A stretch of DNA of 64,000 nt. Origin: Dyadobacter sp. CECT 9275. GTDB taxonomy: Bacteria > Bacteroidota > Bacteroidia > Cytophagales > Spirosomataceae. The notes beneath the pieces are model-generated. The model saw nothing but the letters and a program-made list of their open reading frames with translations, was not told the origin of the DNA and did not search any database. The DNA lies in assembly GCF_907164905.1 (NCBI RefSeq), contig NZ_CAJRAF010000002.1, forward strand, positions 124,001 through 188,000, in the 5' to 3' direction. Of the stretch, positions 35,146-43,684 are shown piece after piece. How positions within the stretch are numbered: the stretch's first letter is position 1; each line of letters opens with the position of its first letter. Made by a program: the position numbers and the translations under genes.

Positions 35146-36165
35146 TCAATGGATTATTTTGAACACCAGCTCTTTCAGCAATTCCCCTTCCGAGGTCGAG
35201 ACACCGTCCAGGCCTTTTAACCTGCCGTCACTCTCACGCAGGTAATGAATCACACGTACCACCTTGGGAAGCGGGTAGTTGCGCAAGGCCGTCATATAAT
35301 CCTTCACGAAGTATGGATTTACACCAAGTGAAGCGGCAAGCCCCTTCTCTGACTTATCGGCACTGGCGTGTGCCAGTAACACTTTGGAAAAGAAATTGTA
35401 CAGAATAATCAGGATCGGAGCCAGCGGATTATCCTTTGCGTTGGCCGAAAAATAGGAGATGATCTGATTGGCCTTCATCACGTCGCGCATGATCAGGGCC
35501 TTCTGAAATTCAAACACATTGTATTCCTTACTGATACCCACAAAACGCTCAACCACCTCGGCATCTATTCCCTGATCCACCCTCAGGTTTACCATGATCT
35601 TTCGGATTTCGTTGGAAAGCCGTTTAAGGTCATTTCCAATGTTATCCACAAGCATTTGAATGGCCTTGGGACTAATTTTCACTCCTTCATTCTGGCAAAA
35701 GGAAGTTACCCACTCCGGAAGCTTGTTGTCGTACATTTTTTTCGACTGCACCACCACACCGTGCGTATTCATGGCTTTTACAAACACCTTGCGCTCGTCA
35801 GCGTTGGCATGAAAACAAAATACAAGGACAGTACTAGGCGGAGGATTATTGGCATATTCTTCCAGCCGGGTCTGGCTCTCTTTCTGGTCAATGCCACCAA
35901 GTTTATGGGCTTCCTTTACCAGTACCAGCTGCCGTTCGGCCATAAAGGGAAACCTGCGCGCATAGCTCAGTACTCCGGCAACGTCGGTATCTTTTCCGTA
36001 GAGTACAAACTGGTTAAAACCTCTTTCTGACTCGGGGACGATCCTTGATTCAAGTTCTTCCGCTATTAAATCAATATAAAAAGGCTCGTCTCCATGAAGG
36101 AAATATAACGGCTTATATCTTTTTGCCCTGATATCTTTGAGTACGGCATCCGGCGTTTGCGCCAT
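35146..36165 (-). CDS. holA: DNA polymerase III delta subunit
   Basis: A 339-residue clamp-loader subunit of normal length. The N-terminus YKPLYFLHGDEPFYIDLIAE is typical of HolA, with FPFMAERQLVLVKEAHKLGG in domain I, then the three-domain clamp-loader fold ending in a helical collar (NPLAPILIILYNFFSKVLLA). It opens the beta clamp at replication forks. It is preceded on the same strand by the AcpH-like gene and followed by the glycosylase gene. Confidence 0.94.
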   Translation of the reverse strand: MAQTPDAVLKDIRAKRYKPLYFLHGDEPFYIDLIAEELESRIVPESERGFNQFVLYGKDTDVAGVLSYARRFPFMAERQLVLVKEAHKLGGIDQKESQTRLEEYANNPPPSTVLVFCFHANADERKVFVKAMNTHGVVVQSKKMYDNKLPEWVTSFCQNEGVKISPKAIQMLVDNIGNDLKRLSNEIRKIMVNLRVDQGIDAEVVERFVGISKEYNVFEFQKALIMRDVMKANQIISYFSANAKDNPLAPILIILYNFFSKVLLAHASADKSEKGLAASLGVNPYFVKDYMTALRNYPLPKVVRVIHYLRESDGRLKGLDGVSTSEGELLKELVFKIIH

Positions 36166-36222
36166 GGTATAACGGGTTGAAGTAGGTTATTAACAAAGCC
36201 GAAATTAATACAGATTCCCGCT

Positions 36223-36825
36223 TTATGAATGTCCCGTACGGATAAAATTATCGGCAGCCAGTGAGAGTTGCGGATAAAACTGAAGGAAACATTTTTCGTA
36301 AAACAGCTCATTCTCCCTCAGTTCCAGACCTGCGTACCGGATCGGTTCCAGATAACTTGCCCTTCCCGACATACGTTGAAATGTAAGATCTATACCTTCA
36401 AAAGTGGCATAACCCGCAAGCCAGTCTTGCCTGATCATACTCCGCAACATAGGTTTCATTTCTGCCGGAAGAAAATTTTCATTCCTTTCGATGACCCCGT
36501 ACATCTGCTGAGCATAAAAGGTCAGGTCCTGGCCCGAGATTTCAAAAAAATGTTTTGCAAGAAAATAATCAAAATAAATATCGATGATAATCCCTGACAG
36601 CTTTCCGAAAAGTCGGGATACCATTTTCTTGGCTTCCCTCACAGCCGGGTGCGCATCCGTAAAGGAATCAATATACCGGTGCAGCCTCAGGCCCAGCAGA
36701 TAATCCTGATCCCAGTTAACGGTTCTTTCCACAGTTAAACGGCCTTTGATAAAATCGCCCGCATAATTCCCCAAAATAACCCTTTCGTTATCTCCGGATA
36801 GCAATAAATGGGCTAAAAAATTCAT
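36223..36825 (-). CDS. Acyl carrier protein phosphodiesterase-like protein
   Basis: A 200-residue protein of the AcpH (DUF479) family: MNFLAHLLLSGDNERVILGN at the N-terminus, YAGDFIKGRL, then LRLHRYIDSFTDAHPAVREA (about 50-70), where His and Asp residues form a likely metal site of the HD-like fold. E. coli AcpH removes 4'-phosphopantetheine from acyl carrier protein. Activity in Bacteroidota members is assumed by homology only. It is divergent from the FKBP gene, 98 bases away. Confidence 0.85.
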   Translation of the reverse strand: MNFLAHLLLSGDNERVILGNYAGDFIKGRLTVERTVNWDQDYLLGLRLHRYIDSFTDAHPAVREAKKMVSRLFGKLSGIIIDIYFDYFLAKHFFEISGQDLTFYAQQMYGVIERNENFLPAEMKPMLRSMIRQDWLAGYATFEGIDLTFQRMSGRASYLEPIRYAGLELRENELFYEKCFLQFYPQLSLAADNFIRTGHS

Positions 36826-36846
36826 AGGAATGGCATTGTAACAAAA

Positions 36847-36876
36847 TTGCCGTACGTTTGTCTTATTCTATCTTTG
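36847..36876 (+). promoter_or_regulatory. Promoter of the SlyD-like FKBP gene
   Basis: TTG (36847-36849) and TATCTTTG (36869-36876) are exactly 19 bases apart, the best fit in this window to the Bacteroidota primary promoter. The predicted leader is about 43 bases. Confidence 0.8.
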
Positions 36877-36923
36877 GAGGAATAATTCTTGTACAACAAC
36901 CATTATTTTAATCAAACAAGCAA

Positions 36924-37439
36924 ATGAAAGTTGAAAAAAATAACGTGATAGCGTTAGTATATACACTTCAGATTCCGGATAGTGACGGCGAAATGGATAT
37001 TGTAGAAGTAGTAACGGAAGAAGATCCGATGTATTTCATTCAGGGCATCAGCGGTTTGCCGGAGGGCTTTGAAAACCAGATCGAAGGACTTGCCGTAGGC
37101 GACCATTTTGAATTCACTGTTTCGCCTGAAGCAGGTTATGGAGAGTTTGATCCCGAAGCAATTGTAGATCTGCCCAAGTCTGTATTCCAGATGCCGGATG
37201 TTGACCAGGAAGAATTGCTTCAGATTGGCAATATCATCCCTATGACCAACGAAGAGGGAGAGCGTATGCACGGCCAGGTTGTGGAAATAAAGGAAGATGT
37301 GGTGATCATGAATTTCAATCACCCGCTCGCTGGCAAAGAGATGCACTTCGAAGGAAAGATCCTCAGTATCAGACCGGCTACTCAGGAAGAGATCAGCCAT
37401 GGCCATGTTCATGGTGAAGGCGGTGTACATCATCACTGA
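36924..37439 (+). CDS. SlyD-like FKBP peptidyl-prolyl isomerase
   Basis: A 171-residue cytoplasmic isomerase. The FKBP core (residues about 1-70 and 125-145) has VIALVYTLQIPDSDGEMD and AVGDHFEFTVSPEAGYGEFD. An insert-in-flap chaperone domain (about 73-125, EAIVDLPKSVFQ and GNIIPMTNEEGERMHGQVV) follows as in SlyD. The short His-rich tail HGHVHGEGGVHHH suggests nickel or zinc binding. It catalyses proline isomerisation and assists folding. Single gene, followed by a large hairpin. Confidence 0.92.
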   Translation: MKVEKNNVIALVYTLQIPDSDGEMDIVEVVTEEDPMYFIQGISGLPEGFENQIEGLAVGDHFEFTVSPEAGYGEFDPEAIVDLPKSVFQMPDVDQEELLQIGNIIPMTNEEGERMHGQVVEIKEDVVIMNFNHPLAGKEMHFEGKILSIRPATQEEISHGHVHGEGGVHHH

Positions 37440-37460
37440 GCATGAACCTGTTTTCCAAAA

Positions 37461-37500
37461 ATGAATAATGTACAGCATAATTATGCTTTACATTATTCAT
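37461..37500. repeat. 40-bp near-perfect palindrome after the FKBP gene
   Basis: Outer arms ATGAATAATGTA and TACATTATTCAT (12 bp) flank an inner perfect palindrome AGCATAATTATGCT, with a single C/T mismatch between them. It lies 21 bases after the + strand stop and 26 bases from the convergent deaminase stop. No T-tract follows, so it is not a textbook terminator, though it could work as one in both directions. Confidence 0.8.
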
Positions 37501-37526
37501 GGATACCCGCCGATTATTTCGCTACA

Positions 37527-38012
37527 TTAAGAACCCTCGGCCGGGGCGTACTGTTCCACTTCCACTCCGAACCTCTTAAGGAACTCAACACCTTCTTCCA
37601 CCGCAATTCCCTTATAAGCTGCATACGAATGAAGAAAAATCACCCTTTTGATTTTCATCGTATAAATAACCCGCGCACACGCAATACATGGCGCCAGCGT
37701 TACGTATAAAGTGGAACCCTCGATGTTGGACCCGTTTTTAACCGCAAAAAGAATTGCATTCTGTTCGGCATGCAGTGCCAGCGAACAACTTCCTTTTGCA
37801 TCCCTCGGACAGCCTACTTCCGGGAATTCTTCATCACAATTGTGTGTCCCTGCCGGTGGACCGTTATAACCAATGGAAATTATTCGGGTATCTTTGGTTA
37901 GTACAGCGCCTACCTGCGCTTTAATACAGTGGGAGCGCTTGGCCAGGTTTTTTGCCAGATCCATAAAAATCTCGGCAAATTCAGGGCGGATATCGGCAGT
38001 TAATGGAGTCAT
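37527..38012 (-). CDS. dCMP deaminase / cytidine deaminase-like zinc enzyme
   Basis: A 161-residue protein. The zinc-binding deaminase motif is HAEQNAI (His and catalytic Glu) followed by TLAPCIACARVIYTMKIKRV (two Cys). The preceding CDEEFPEVGCPRDAKGSC region and SIGYNGPPAGTHNC are typical of dCMP deaminases and ComEB-like proteins. It deaminates dCMP to dUMP for thymidylate synthesis, or a related nucleotide. The ATG at 38012 (MTPLTADIRPEF) fits a promoter box at 38036-38043; a longer start at 38069 would overlap the -33 box. Confidence 0.9.
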   Translation of the reverse strand: MTPLTADIRPEFAEIFMDLAKNLAKRSHCIKAQVGAVLTKDTRIISIGYNGPPAGTHNCDEEFPEVGCPRDAKGSCSLALHAEQNAILFAVKNGSNIEGSTLYVTLAPCIACARVIYTMKIKRVIFLHSYAAYKGIAVEEGVEFLKRFGVEVEQYAPAEGS

Positions 38013-38035
38013 TGGCAATGTACTGAAATGAGATG

Positions 38036-38070
38036 CAAACTTAGATAAACCATGGGTGCTATTCAACAAA
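38036..38070 (-). promoter_or_regulatory. Promoter of the deaminase gene
   Basis: On the minus strand TTTG (38070-38067) and TAAGTTTG (38043-38036) are 23 bases apart, the upper end of the usual range. It sits 24 bases before the chosen start. It overlaps the upstream region of the divergent DUF922 gene, whose ATG at 38073 lies at the edge. Confidence 0.65.
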
Positions 38071-38072
38071 GG

Positions 38073-39179
38073 ATGATAAGAAAGCTGAAAAAGGTACTTT
38101 GTTTATTGCTGTTGATATGTTATGCCTCGTATGCCTATGCCCAGTATACACCCGTACTGCTCACTTTAAAAAGAGAATCTCCTGCTGTCAAATCATTCGA
38201 TTTTTACGTTCTGGACGTTGAAGACAGCCGAAAAATACCTGGCGCCCGCATTGGGAACGTAATCTCCCTGGGAAAAGATTCACCGCTGCTCTTACCGTCC
38301 AAAGCGGAGAAAGAATTGTATCAGTACTGGAATGGCGCTGCACCGTATAAAAACGACAAACTGCTACCAGTATACATAACCATTAAACATTTAGAGGTAT
38401 CAGAAAAAAGAATCGCTTCCAACGGGGTTGCCGGTCAGGCCAAACTTTCGGTTTCGTTCAGATGGTACCGAAATATGCAGCCAGTGGAGCTGACAGCCTT
38501 TGACGTCGGGGCATCTTATACCAGGCCGGAAACCAGTTTGGTGTATACCCAAATCATTCCTCAGCTACTGGATCAGGCATTGGCCAACTTCAACAAATGG
38601 ATGAAACTTAACACCGGTAAAAATCCTGCCCTATCCCGAAATATTGTATTGGTATTCAAGGAGATAACGAATTCAAAAAACACAGATACCGTTTTTTATC
38701 ACCCGGCAAGGCCATTGGTCTGGGATGATTTCCGTGCCAAAAATTTCAGGCCAGGAAGCAGATATGCAGCAGCAGTATTTTCCAGCTTCGCGTATGAAGG
38801 ATATTCCTACACCAAAGGAGAAGATATGATACTGGAAATCGGTTTAAAGGTTTTTATGGTCAAGGATAATTCGTGGGCGAGGCCGGAATCCCGCGACGAC
38901 AGTACATTACGCCATGAACAGCTGCATTTTGACCTGACCCGTATCGTGGCAGAACGGTTTAAGGACAGGCTTCGCAAGGCAGACCTTACCATTGAAGATC
39001 ATGACAGCGAAATTCAGTACCAGTTCCTGGAAACCTTTCGTGAGATAAACGAGGAGCAGCAAAAGTATGATATAGGAACGGGGCACGGACTTCAGGCAGG
39101 TGCCCAGGCAGACTGGGACCGGAAAATTTCCGCTCAGATCAAGGAGATTTACCCTTCAAAAAGCCAGCCCGCCTTTTGA
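38073..39179 (+). CDS. Exported DUF922-like protein with HExxH motif
   Basis: A 368-residue protein with a signal peptide (about 1-24, VLCLLLLICYASYAYAQ). The C-terminal half resembles DUF922, a family of predicted zinc peptidases. It carries TLRHEQLHFDLTRIVAERFK, where His281-Glu-Gln-Leu-His285 is an HExxH zinc motif. PARPLVWDDFRAK is the start of that domain. The N-terminal half is unassigned. The start at 38073 puts the signal peptide at the very beginning; an earlier ATG at 38052 overlaps the divergent promoter. Its 3' end overlaps the displaced comEC tail on the opposite strand by 24 bases. Confidence 0.8.
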   Translation: MIRKLKKVLCLLLLICYASYAYAQYTPVLLTLKRESPAVKSFDFYVLDVEDSRKIPGARIGNVISLGKDSPLLLPSKAEKELYQYWNGAAPYKNDKLLPVYITIKHLEVSEKRIASNGVAGQAKLSVSFRWYRNMQPVELTAFDVGASYTRPETSLVYTQIIPQLLDQALANFNKWMKLNTGKNPALSRNIVLVFKEITNSKNTDTVFYHPARPLVWDDFRAKNFRPGSRYAAAVFSSFAYEGYSYTKGEDMILEIGLKVFMVKDNSWARPESRDDSTLRHEQLHFDLTRIVAERFKDRLRKADLTIEDHDSEIQYQFLETFREINEEQQKYDIGTGHGLQAGAQADWDRKISAQIKEIYPSKSQPAF

Positions 39180-39533
39180 CAGGTCATGAAAAGGCATTTG
39201 CCTGTCCTCAAAAACACTTAACAATTTTTTAACCTGATAACTTTTAATTTCACCACTCGGAACCAGTACCGTCTTGCCGGAAGCCCTCAGATACTTAACG
39301 TCCAACTCCCTGCTGATCAGCGCCAAATCTGCGTTCTGAACAGCACGAGTATACCCGCCCAGGTACACGAGCTGATCCTGCCAGCAAACCAATACTCCGT
39401 TTCTGGTCTTTCTGTATTTTAGTCCCTCCCGGCCATTTGTGATGTATGTCGTATCCAAAATCCCTTCATTAACCGCATAGTTTTTTAAGATGAAAATCAT
39501 AAGCACTTTTGTCGCTGTAAAAATCCGGATCAC
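39156..39533 (-). pseudogene. comEC: Displaced C-terminal part of ComEC (shifted frame)
   Basis: This reading frame has no good start of its own but continues comEC. After the A6 run at 39481-39486 the upstream frame ends KKLCG, while this one reads KNYAVNEGILDTTYITNGRE and on to SVFEDRQMPFHDLSKGGLAF. Removing one A joins them into a 685-residue protein, a normal ComEC length in Bacteroidota. The tail matches the C-terminal beta-rich part expected there. It may be a real one-base insertion, a sequencing error in a homopolymer, or transcriptional slippage. Confidence 0.75.
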
Positions 39534-41214
39534 TTAAAATATACAATCTATCCCCCATTTTAAAACTTGCTACCGAATGCCGCGGGACCGAATGAATATA
39601 GCCTTTGGGGGTATAAAAACGCTGGACTGAAACAGACAGGGAATAAAGAACAAAAACAAAGGTGATGACCGTACCCAGCTGAAAATAACGTACAGACCGG
39701 TAGTGATAACCCAGCCATACCACACCCAGTAACCCATATAACAACAGGATCTCGACGATATCAAGCCACAGATTTTCTACGAGATAAAAGGGAAGATTTT
39801 TGGGAATAGTAACAAAAAAGTTTGTAAGACTGGCGCACAGGTCCACCAGCCAGCTAACCGCGCTTTGCAGCCAGTCGATAGAAAAAATACTGGCTAGGAG
39901 TAAAACCAAGGCACCTTGCAAAAGCAGGTCGGTCAGGAGAATAACCGCAGGGTTGATCAGCCAGAAATAAAACGGGAACTGATGAAAATAAAATATGCTC
40001 AACGGAAAAGTGGCCAGTTGGGCGGCAAAAGACAAGGCGGTAATATCCCACAGATATTGAACGGCCTTCTTTCGGGGCGAAAAACAGTTTTGAATGGGTT
40101 TGAAAAAAAGAAAAATACCGAGCATGGCCAGGTAGGAAAGCTGGAAACCGATGTCGTAGAGGGCGCCAGGGTCAAAAAGCAATATCAGGAAGGCCGAAAG
40201 GGCAAGCGTGTTTACTGGTTCACTCTTTCGGCCGAATACCTCCGCCAGCAGAAAAACGATACTCATCAGCGTGGCCCGCTGGACGGAAGGAGGCAAGCCT
40301 GTAACAAGGGCATAAAAAGTAAGAATTGCCATCAGCAGAGCCAGATAAACATATTTCCCCCCTTTCAACTTTTTCAGCCAGCCCAGCAGTTTACCGAAAA
40401 CAACGAACAGCACCATGACATGCAAACCCGAAACAGACAGAATATGCACAGTACCCGAAACGGTATAATCTTCCACCTGGCCGGACCGGAGATCATCCCT
40501 TCGGCCGAGTATCATGGCTTTTACAAGACCGTAGGATCGGTCGTCAGGCATATTTTCCCTGAAAACACCATCCGCCCATTCGGATACCCGAAGGTTGAGG
40601 TATCTCCAGTTGTCGTTGAAGGATCTGCTGCTTACCAGGCGATAACTGCTTCCATACCAGTAGTCTGCGAACACAAAACCTTTGTTCCACAAATAATCGT
40701 GATAGTCGAATTCGTAAGGATTCAACGCCGCACCCGGTATTTCCAGTTGCCCTTTGACCAAAACACGGTCCCCGGGCCTGGGGACAAATTCTGCATCCAA
40801 AGGAATACTGATCATCGCTCGGGCTCGGAGGAACGTCCACGTACCCTGCGTGCTAAAACTTTCTGTTTCCGCTTCCAGTCGAAGGGACCTGGCCCTTTTT
40901 TCCGGAAGTGATTTAATAATGACCACGTAGGCGTCATGCGTGGCTATCACCGGATTTTCCAACACCTCCCGAAGCAGGCTGTTACGATAGACCTCTGAAA
41001 AAATACCTGCTGTAACCAGAAAAGAATTTACCACAATACCCGCAGTTATCCTGTTTTGGAACCGGATGAACAGAAGGCACACCCAAAAAAATAGAATAAC
41101 ACCAACTACCTGCCAGAGTAACGGCCAGTTAGTCAAAACCGAGAAAGCCGCCCCCAACAGAAGGCCGGCCATGTAGCAGATTACAAAACCCGCGAACGGG
41201 GCTCTTGACAACAT
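39469..41214 (-). CDS. comEC: ComEC/Rec2-family DNA uptake channel, frameshifted near its end
   Basis: A 581-residue reading frame with the N-terminal DUF4131 region (about 1-200) and the polytopic competence domain (about 230-510, VEDYTVSGTVHILSVSGLHV, ALVTGLPPSVQRATLMSIVF, YDIGFQLSYLAMLGIFLFFK). ComEC forms the inner membrane channel for single-stranded DNA in natural transformation. The last residues DFHLKKLCG run into an early stop; the continuing sequence is in the next frame (39156-39533). All membrane segments are intact, so partial function is possible. Confidence 0.88.
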   Translation of the reverse strand: MLSRAPFAGFVICYMAGLLLGAAFSVLTNWPLLWQVVGVILFFWVCLLFIRFQNRITAGIVVNSFLVTAGIFSEVYRNSLLREVLENPVIATHDAYVVIIKSLPEKRARSLRLEAETESFSTQGTWTFLRARAMISIPLDAEFVPRPGDRVLVKGQLEIPGAALNPYEFDYHDYLWNKGFVFADYWYGSSYRLVSSRSFNDNWRYLNLRVSEWADGVFRENMPDDRSYGLVKAMILGRRDDLRSGQVEDYTVSGTVHILSVSGLHVMVLFVVFGKLLGWLKKLKGGKYVYLALLMAILTFYALVTGLPPSVQRATLMSIVFLLAEVFGRKSEPVNTLALSAFLILLFDPGALYDIGFQLSYLAMLGIFLFFKPIQNCFSPRKKAVQYLWDITALSFAAQLATFPLSIFYFHQFPFYFWLINPAVILLTDLLLQGALVLLLASIFSIDWLQSAVSWLVDLCASLTNFFVTIPKNLPFYLVENLWLDIVEILLLYGLLGVVWLGYHYRSVRYFQLGTVITFVFVLYSLSVSVQRFYTPKGYIHSVPRHSVASFKMGDRLYILSDPDFYSDKSAYDFHLKKLCG

Positions 41215-41220
41215 ATCCTG

Positions 41221-42519
41221 TTACCGGATTAAAAAGCGCTTCGTTACGCTTTCATTGTCTGTAGTTACCCGAAGGAAATACAAACCCGAAGGATAGTCCA
41301 TAACGTTTATTTGTGCCCAGTTGGTGATTCCACTCACCATTTTCACACCTCTTACATTGAATACATCAACACTGAAAGACTGAAAATCAGGCGTATAGAT
41401 ATCTGCACTTAACACTTTATCAACCGGATTCGGATAAATATTGACCAGAATATTTTTATCCGTCCGCCTGGTATTCTCTACGAGTTTTGCCCTTCTGGGG
41501 CTTAACACAAGTACAGCATGCATTCTGGCAGTCTGATCGGCAGTAAAAATGCTCATACACCTGTCAGGAGAGTAGTCCATGTAGTTTTCAGTCATGTTCC
41601 GGCTCAAGAAACCTTCACAACGGGAAAAAACAGGCCGACAGGCCAAATCGGTAGCTTTATTCCAGGACTGAGCCACCGGAGTATCGTCACAAAAATCAGA
41701 GGCACAATTGCCATCTCCCCAGATATGTTTTAATCCCAGCCAATGGCCCACTTCGTGGGTGGTAGTCCGGCCGATGTCATAGAGACTGTTGGTTACCGAA
41801 GCCGCGTTTCTTCCGAAATATCTGTAATCAATGATGACACCGTCGGTAAGGGCATTATCTCTTTCCTGCGAGGTACTTAATCCCTGTGTTTCAGGCGTTA
41901 TTTCGGTTACCAGTGGAAACTGGGATGTTCCCAGGTACCCGGCAGAAAACTGGCAAGTCCAGATGTTCAGATACCGGTCTGTCGGCCAGGGCGGGGACGC
42001 AGCAGCTACTTTGGGCCCGTCTGTAAGCGCATTAAACTCAGCGATCGGGGTATAAGCCCTCACTACTTTAACCAGCCGGAAACGGATTTTGGTGTCAACG
42101 GCCAGGGAATCAGTGTAAAATCCCTTGTAGCCTGATGCGTTCGCGTAGTCTTCATTTAATACATCTATCTGGCTCTGTATCTGCTCCAGTGGAATATTAG
42201 GGTCGTTCGCCCGGCCAGTCCCCGCCTGGTCACCGGCATTTGGGGAATTATGCAGCACATGCACCACCACCGGTATGGTAACCTCCTCAATAGTCGCCGT
42301 CCTCAGGCCAGCACCCTTGCGGTGAAGATATTCTTGAATCATCTGCTCCGACCGGATGCCGAGTTGCCGCAGGGAAGGATTTCTGACCAATTTGATGGAG
42401 TCGGAATGGGCAGCGGCACACCTGATCACAGTTGCTGTGTCTGTTTGTGCCACTGCATTCACCGTGGTTACCGATAAACAGATTAAACCAAGGAGAATAT
42501 TACGACTCAGATTTTTCAT
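41221..42519 (-). CDS. Secreted M43 (pappalysin-like) metallopeptidase with T9SS type A domain
   Basis: A 432-residue protein with a signal peptide (about 1-25, ILLGLICLSVTTVNAVAQ). The zinc site is HEVGHWLGLKH (about 255-265, HExxHxxGxxH) and the Met-turn is NYMDYSPDRCMSIF. The C-terminal about 75 residues (NILVNIYPNPVDKVLSADIY through PSGLYFLRVTTDN) form a T9SS type A sorting domain, which predicts export through PorU-type sortase and surface attachment or release. The start at 42519 gives a clean signal peptide; it overlaps the end of phoH by 20 bases, so translation may be coupled. Confidence 0.9.
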   Translation of the reverse strand: MKNLSRNILLGLICLSVTTVNAVAQTDTATVIRCAAAHSDSIKLVRNPSLRQLGIRSEQMIQEYLHRKGAGLRTATIEEVTIPVVVHVLHNSPNAGDQAGTGRANDPNIPLEQIQSQIDVLNEDYANASGYKGFYTDSLAVDTKIRFRLVKVVRAYTPIAEFNALTDGPKVAAASPPWPTDRYLNIWTCQFSAGYLGTSQFPLVTEITPETQGLSTSQERDNALTDGVIIDYRYFGRNAASVTNSLYDIGRTTTHEVGHWLGLKHIWGDGNCASDFCDDTPVAQSWNKATDLACRPVFSRCEGFLSRNMTENYMDYSPDRCMSIFTADQTARMHAVLVLSPRRAKLVENTRRTDKNILVNIYPNPVDKVLSADIYTPDFQSFSVDVFNVRGVKMVSGITNWAQINVMDYPSGLYFLRVTTDNESVTKRFLIR

Positions 42520-43447
42520 AAGCTGCCAGGATATCTCGTACAAGGCGGTGCCGCACCACATCACTTCCATCCAGTTCCACAAAACTAATTCCCTTAATTC
42601 CCTTCAGAACCGACAGCGAGTCTATCAAACCCGACTTAAGATTTTTGGGAAGATCAATTTGTGACTTATCCCCGGTAATGATTGCCTTACTGCTGGGGCC
42701 CATCCTGGTCAGGAACATTTTCATCTGCATGGGAGTCGTATTCTGTGCCTCATCCAGCAAAATAAAGGCATTATTCAGCGTTCTTCCGCGCATGTAGGCC
42801 AAAGGAGCTATCTCTATCACCCTGCTTTCCAAATACAATTTCAACTTTTCCGGGGCAATCATATCGTCCAGGGCGTCATAGATCGGCCTCAGGTACGGAT
42901 CAATTTTTTCTTTAAGATCCCCGGGCAAAAATCCAAGGTTTTCCCCCGCTTCCACGGCCGGACGGGTAATAATGATCTTCCTTACTTCTTTGTTTTTCAG
43001 CGCTCTTACCGCAATTGCCACGGCTGTGTACGTTTTTCCCGTTCCCGCGGGCCCCACTGCAAACACCAGATCAAACTTTGAAGCTGCCTCTACCAGTGCT
43101 TTCTGATTTTTGGTTTTGGCCTTCACCACCAGCCCCTTGTTACCGTAAATAATCACGTCGTCATCATCATCCGCACTCTTCACCGGCGACTTATCTATTC
43201 CATTCAGGTAACCTTTAACATTTTCATTGGTAACCTTGCCGTACTTCTGGTAATGTGCTACGAGAGAATCCAGTAAATCGGTGATGCGGATAATTTCAGG
43301 AGCTGTCCCCTGAATCCTGATCTCATTTCCCCTTGAAATAATTTTACTCTGAGGAAAAGCGGCGGCCACTTCTTTGATGTTCGAATTGTGAATTCCCAGA
43401 AAGTCAACCATGGATACGTCTTCGAGCGTTATAATTTTTTCTAGCAA
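42500..43447 (-). CDS. PhoH-like ATPase
   Basis: A 315-residue protein. After an N-terminal KH-like region (about 1-105, IQGTAPEIIRITDLLDSLVA) comes the PhoH nucleotide-binding domain with Walker A AVGPAGTGKTYTAVAIAVRA (about 131-150), Walker B AFILLDEAQNT and SKAIITGDKSQIDLP. Family members are ATPases tied to RNA metabolism and often sit near ybeY; none is visible here. Its end overlaps the secreted metallopeptidase start by 20 bases. Confidence 0.93.
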   Translation of the reverse strand: MLEKIITLEDVSMVDFLGIHNSNIKEVAAAFPQSKIISRGNEIRIQGTAPEIIRITDLLDSLVAHYQKYGKVTNENVKGYLNGIDKSPVKSADDDDDVIIYGNKGLVVKAKTKNQKALVEAASKFDLVFAVGPAGTGKTYTAVAIAVRALKNKEVRKIIITRPAVEAGENLGFLPGDLKEKIDPYLRPIYDALDDMIAPEKLKLYLESRVIEIAPLAYMRGRTLNNAFILLDEAQNTTPMQMKMFLTRMGPSSKAIITGDKSQIDLPKNLKSGLIDSLSVLKGIKGISFVELDGSDVVRHRLVRDILAAYEKSES

Positions 43448-43668
43448 ATGAATTGATGTTTAGTGTTTATTATTTCGTCTAAAATTTAGTAATAATAACC
43501 AAGATTCCGAGGATTCCAATTCATATAAATTGAATAATCCGGGAAATTTAACGCTGAAAAATAAAATTCAGATGATCAACTATTTCATTATCAGCACCAG
43601 ACAAAACCCTGAAAATCCTGATTAAAAATGTTGTTCTCCATTCCCTTTTCTGCTTGAGTTGCAATGAC

Positions 43669-43676
43669 TAATTTTG
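43669..43676 (+). promoter_or_regulatory. Putative -7 box for dnaB
   Basis: TAATTTTG matches TAnnTTTG 9 bases before the ATG at 43685, which would leave an almost leaderless transcript. No -33 TTG sits at normal spacing. The match may be fortuitous. Confidence 0.35.
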
Positions 43677-43684
43677 TAATAATC

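Noticed and set aside
39478..39490. Programmed -1 frameshift in comEC (A AAA AAC)
   Set aside because: The continuing frame needs a +1 (or -2) change relative to comEC, so the -1 slippery heptamer is not in the right register.
39916..40911. 331-codon open frame on the + strand
   Set aside because: It lies wholly antisense to comEC, has low-complexity Gln/Lys-rich sequence and no recognisable domain; it is a shadow of the real gene.
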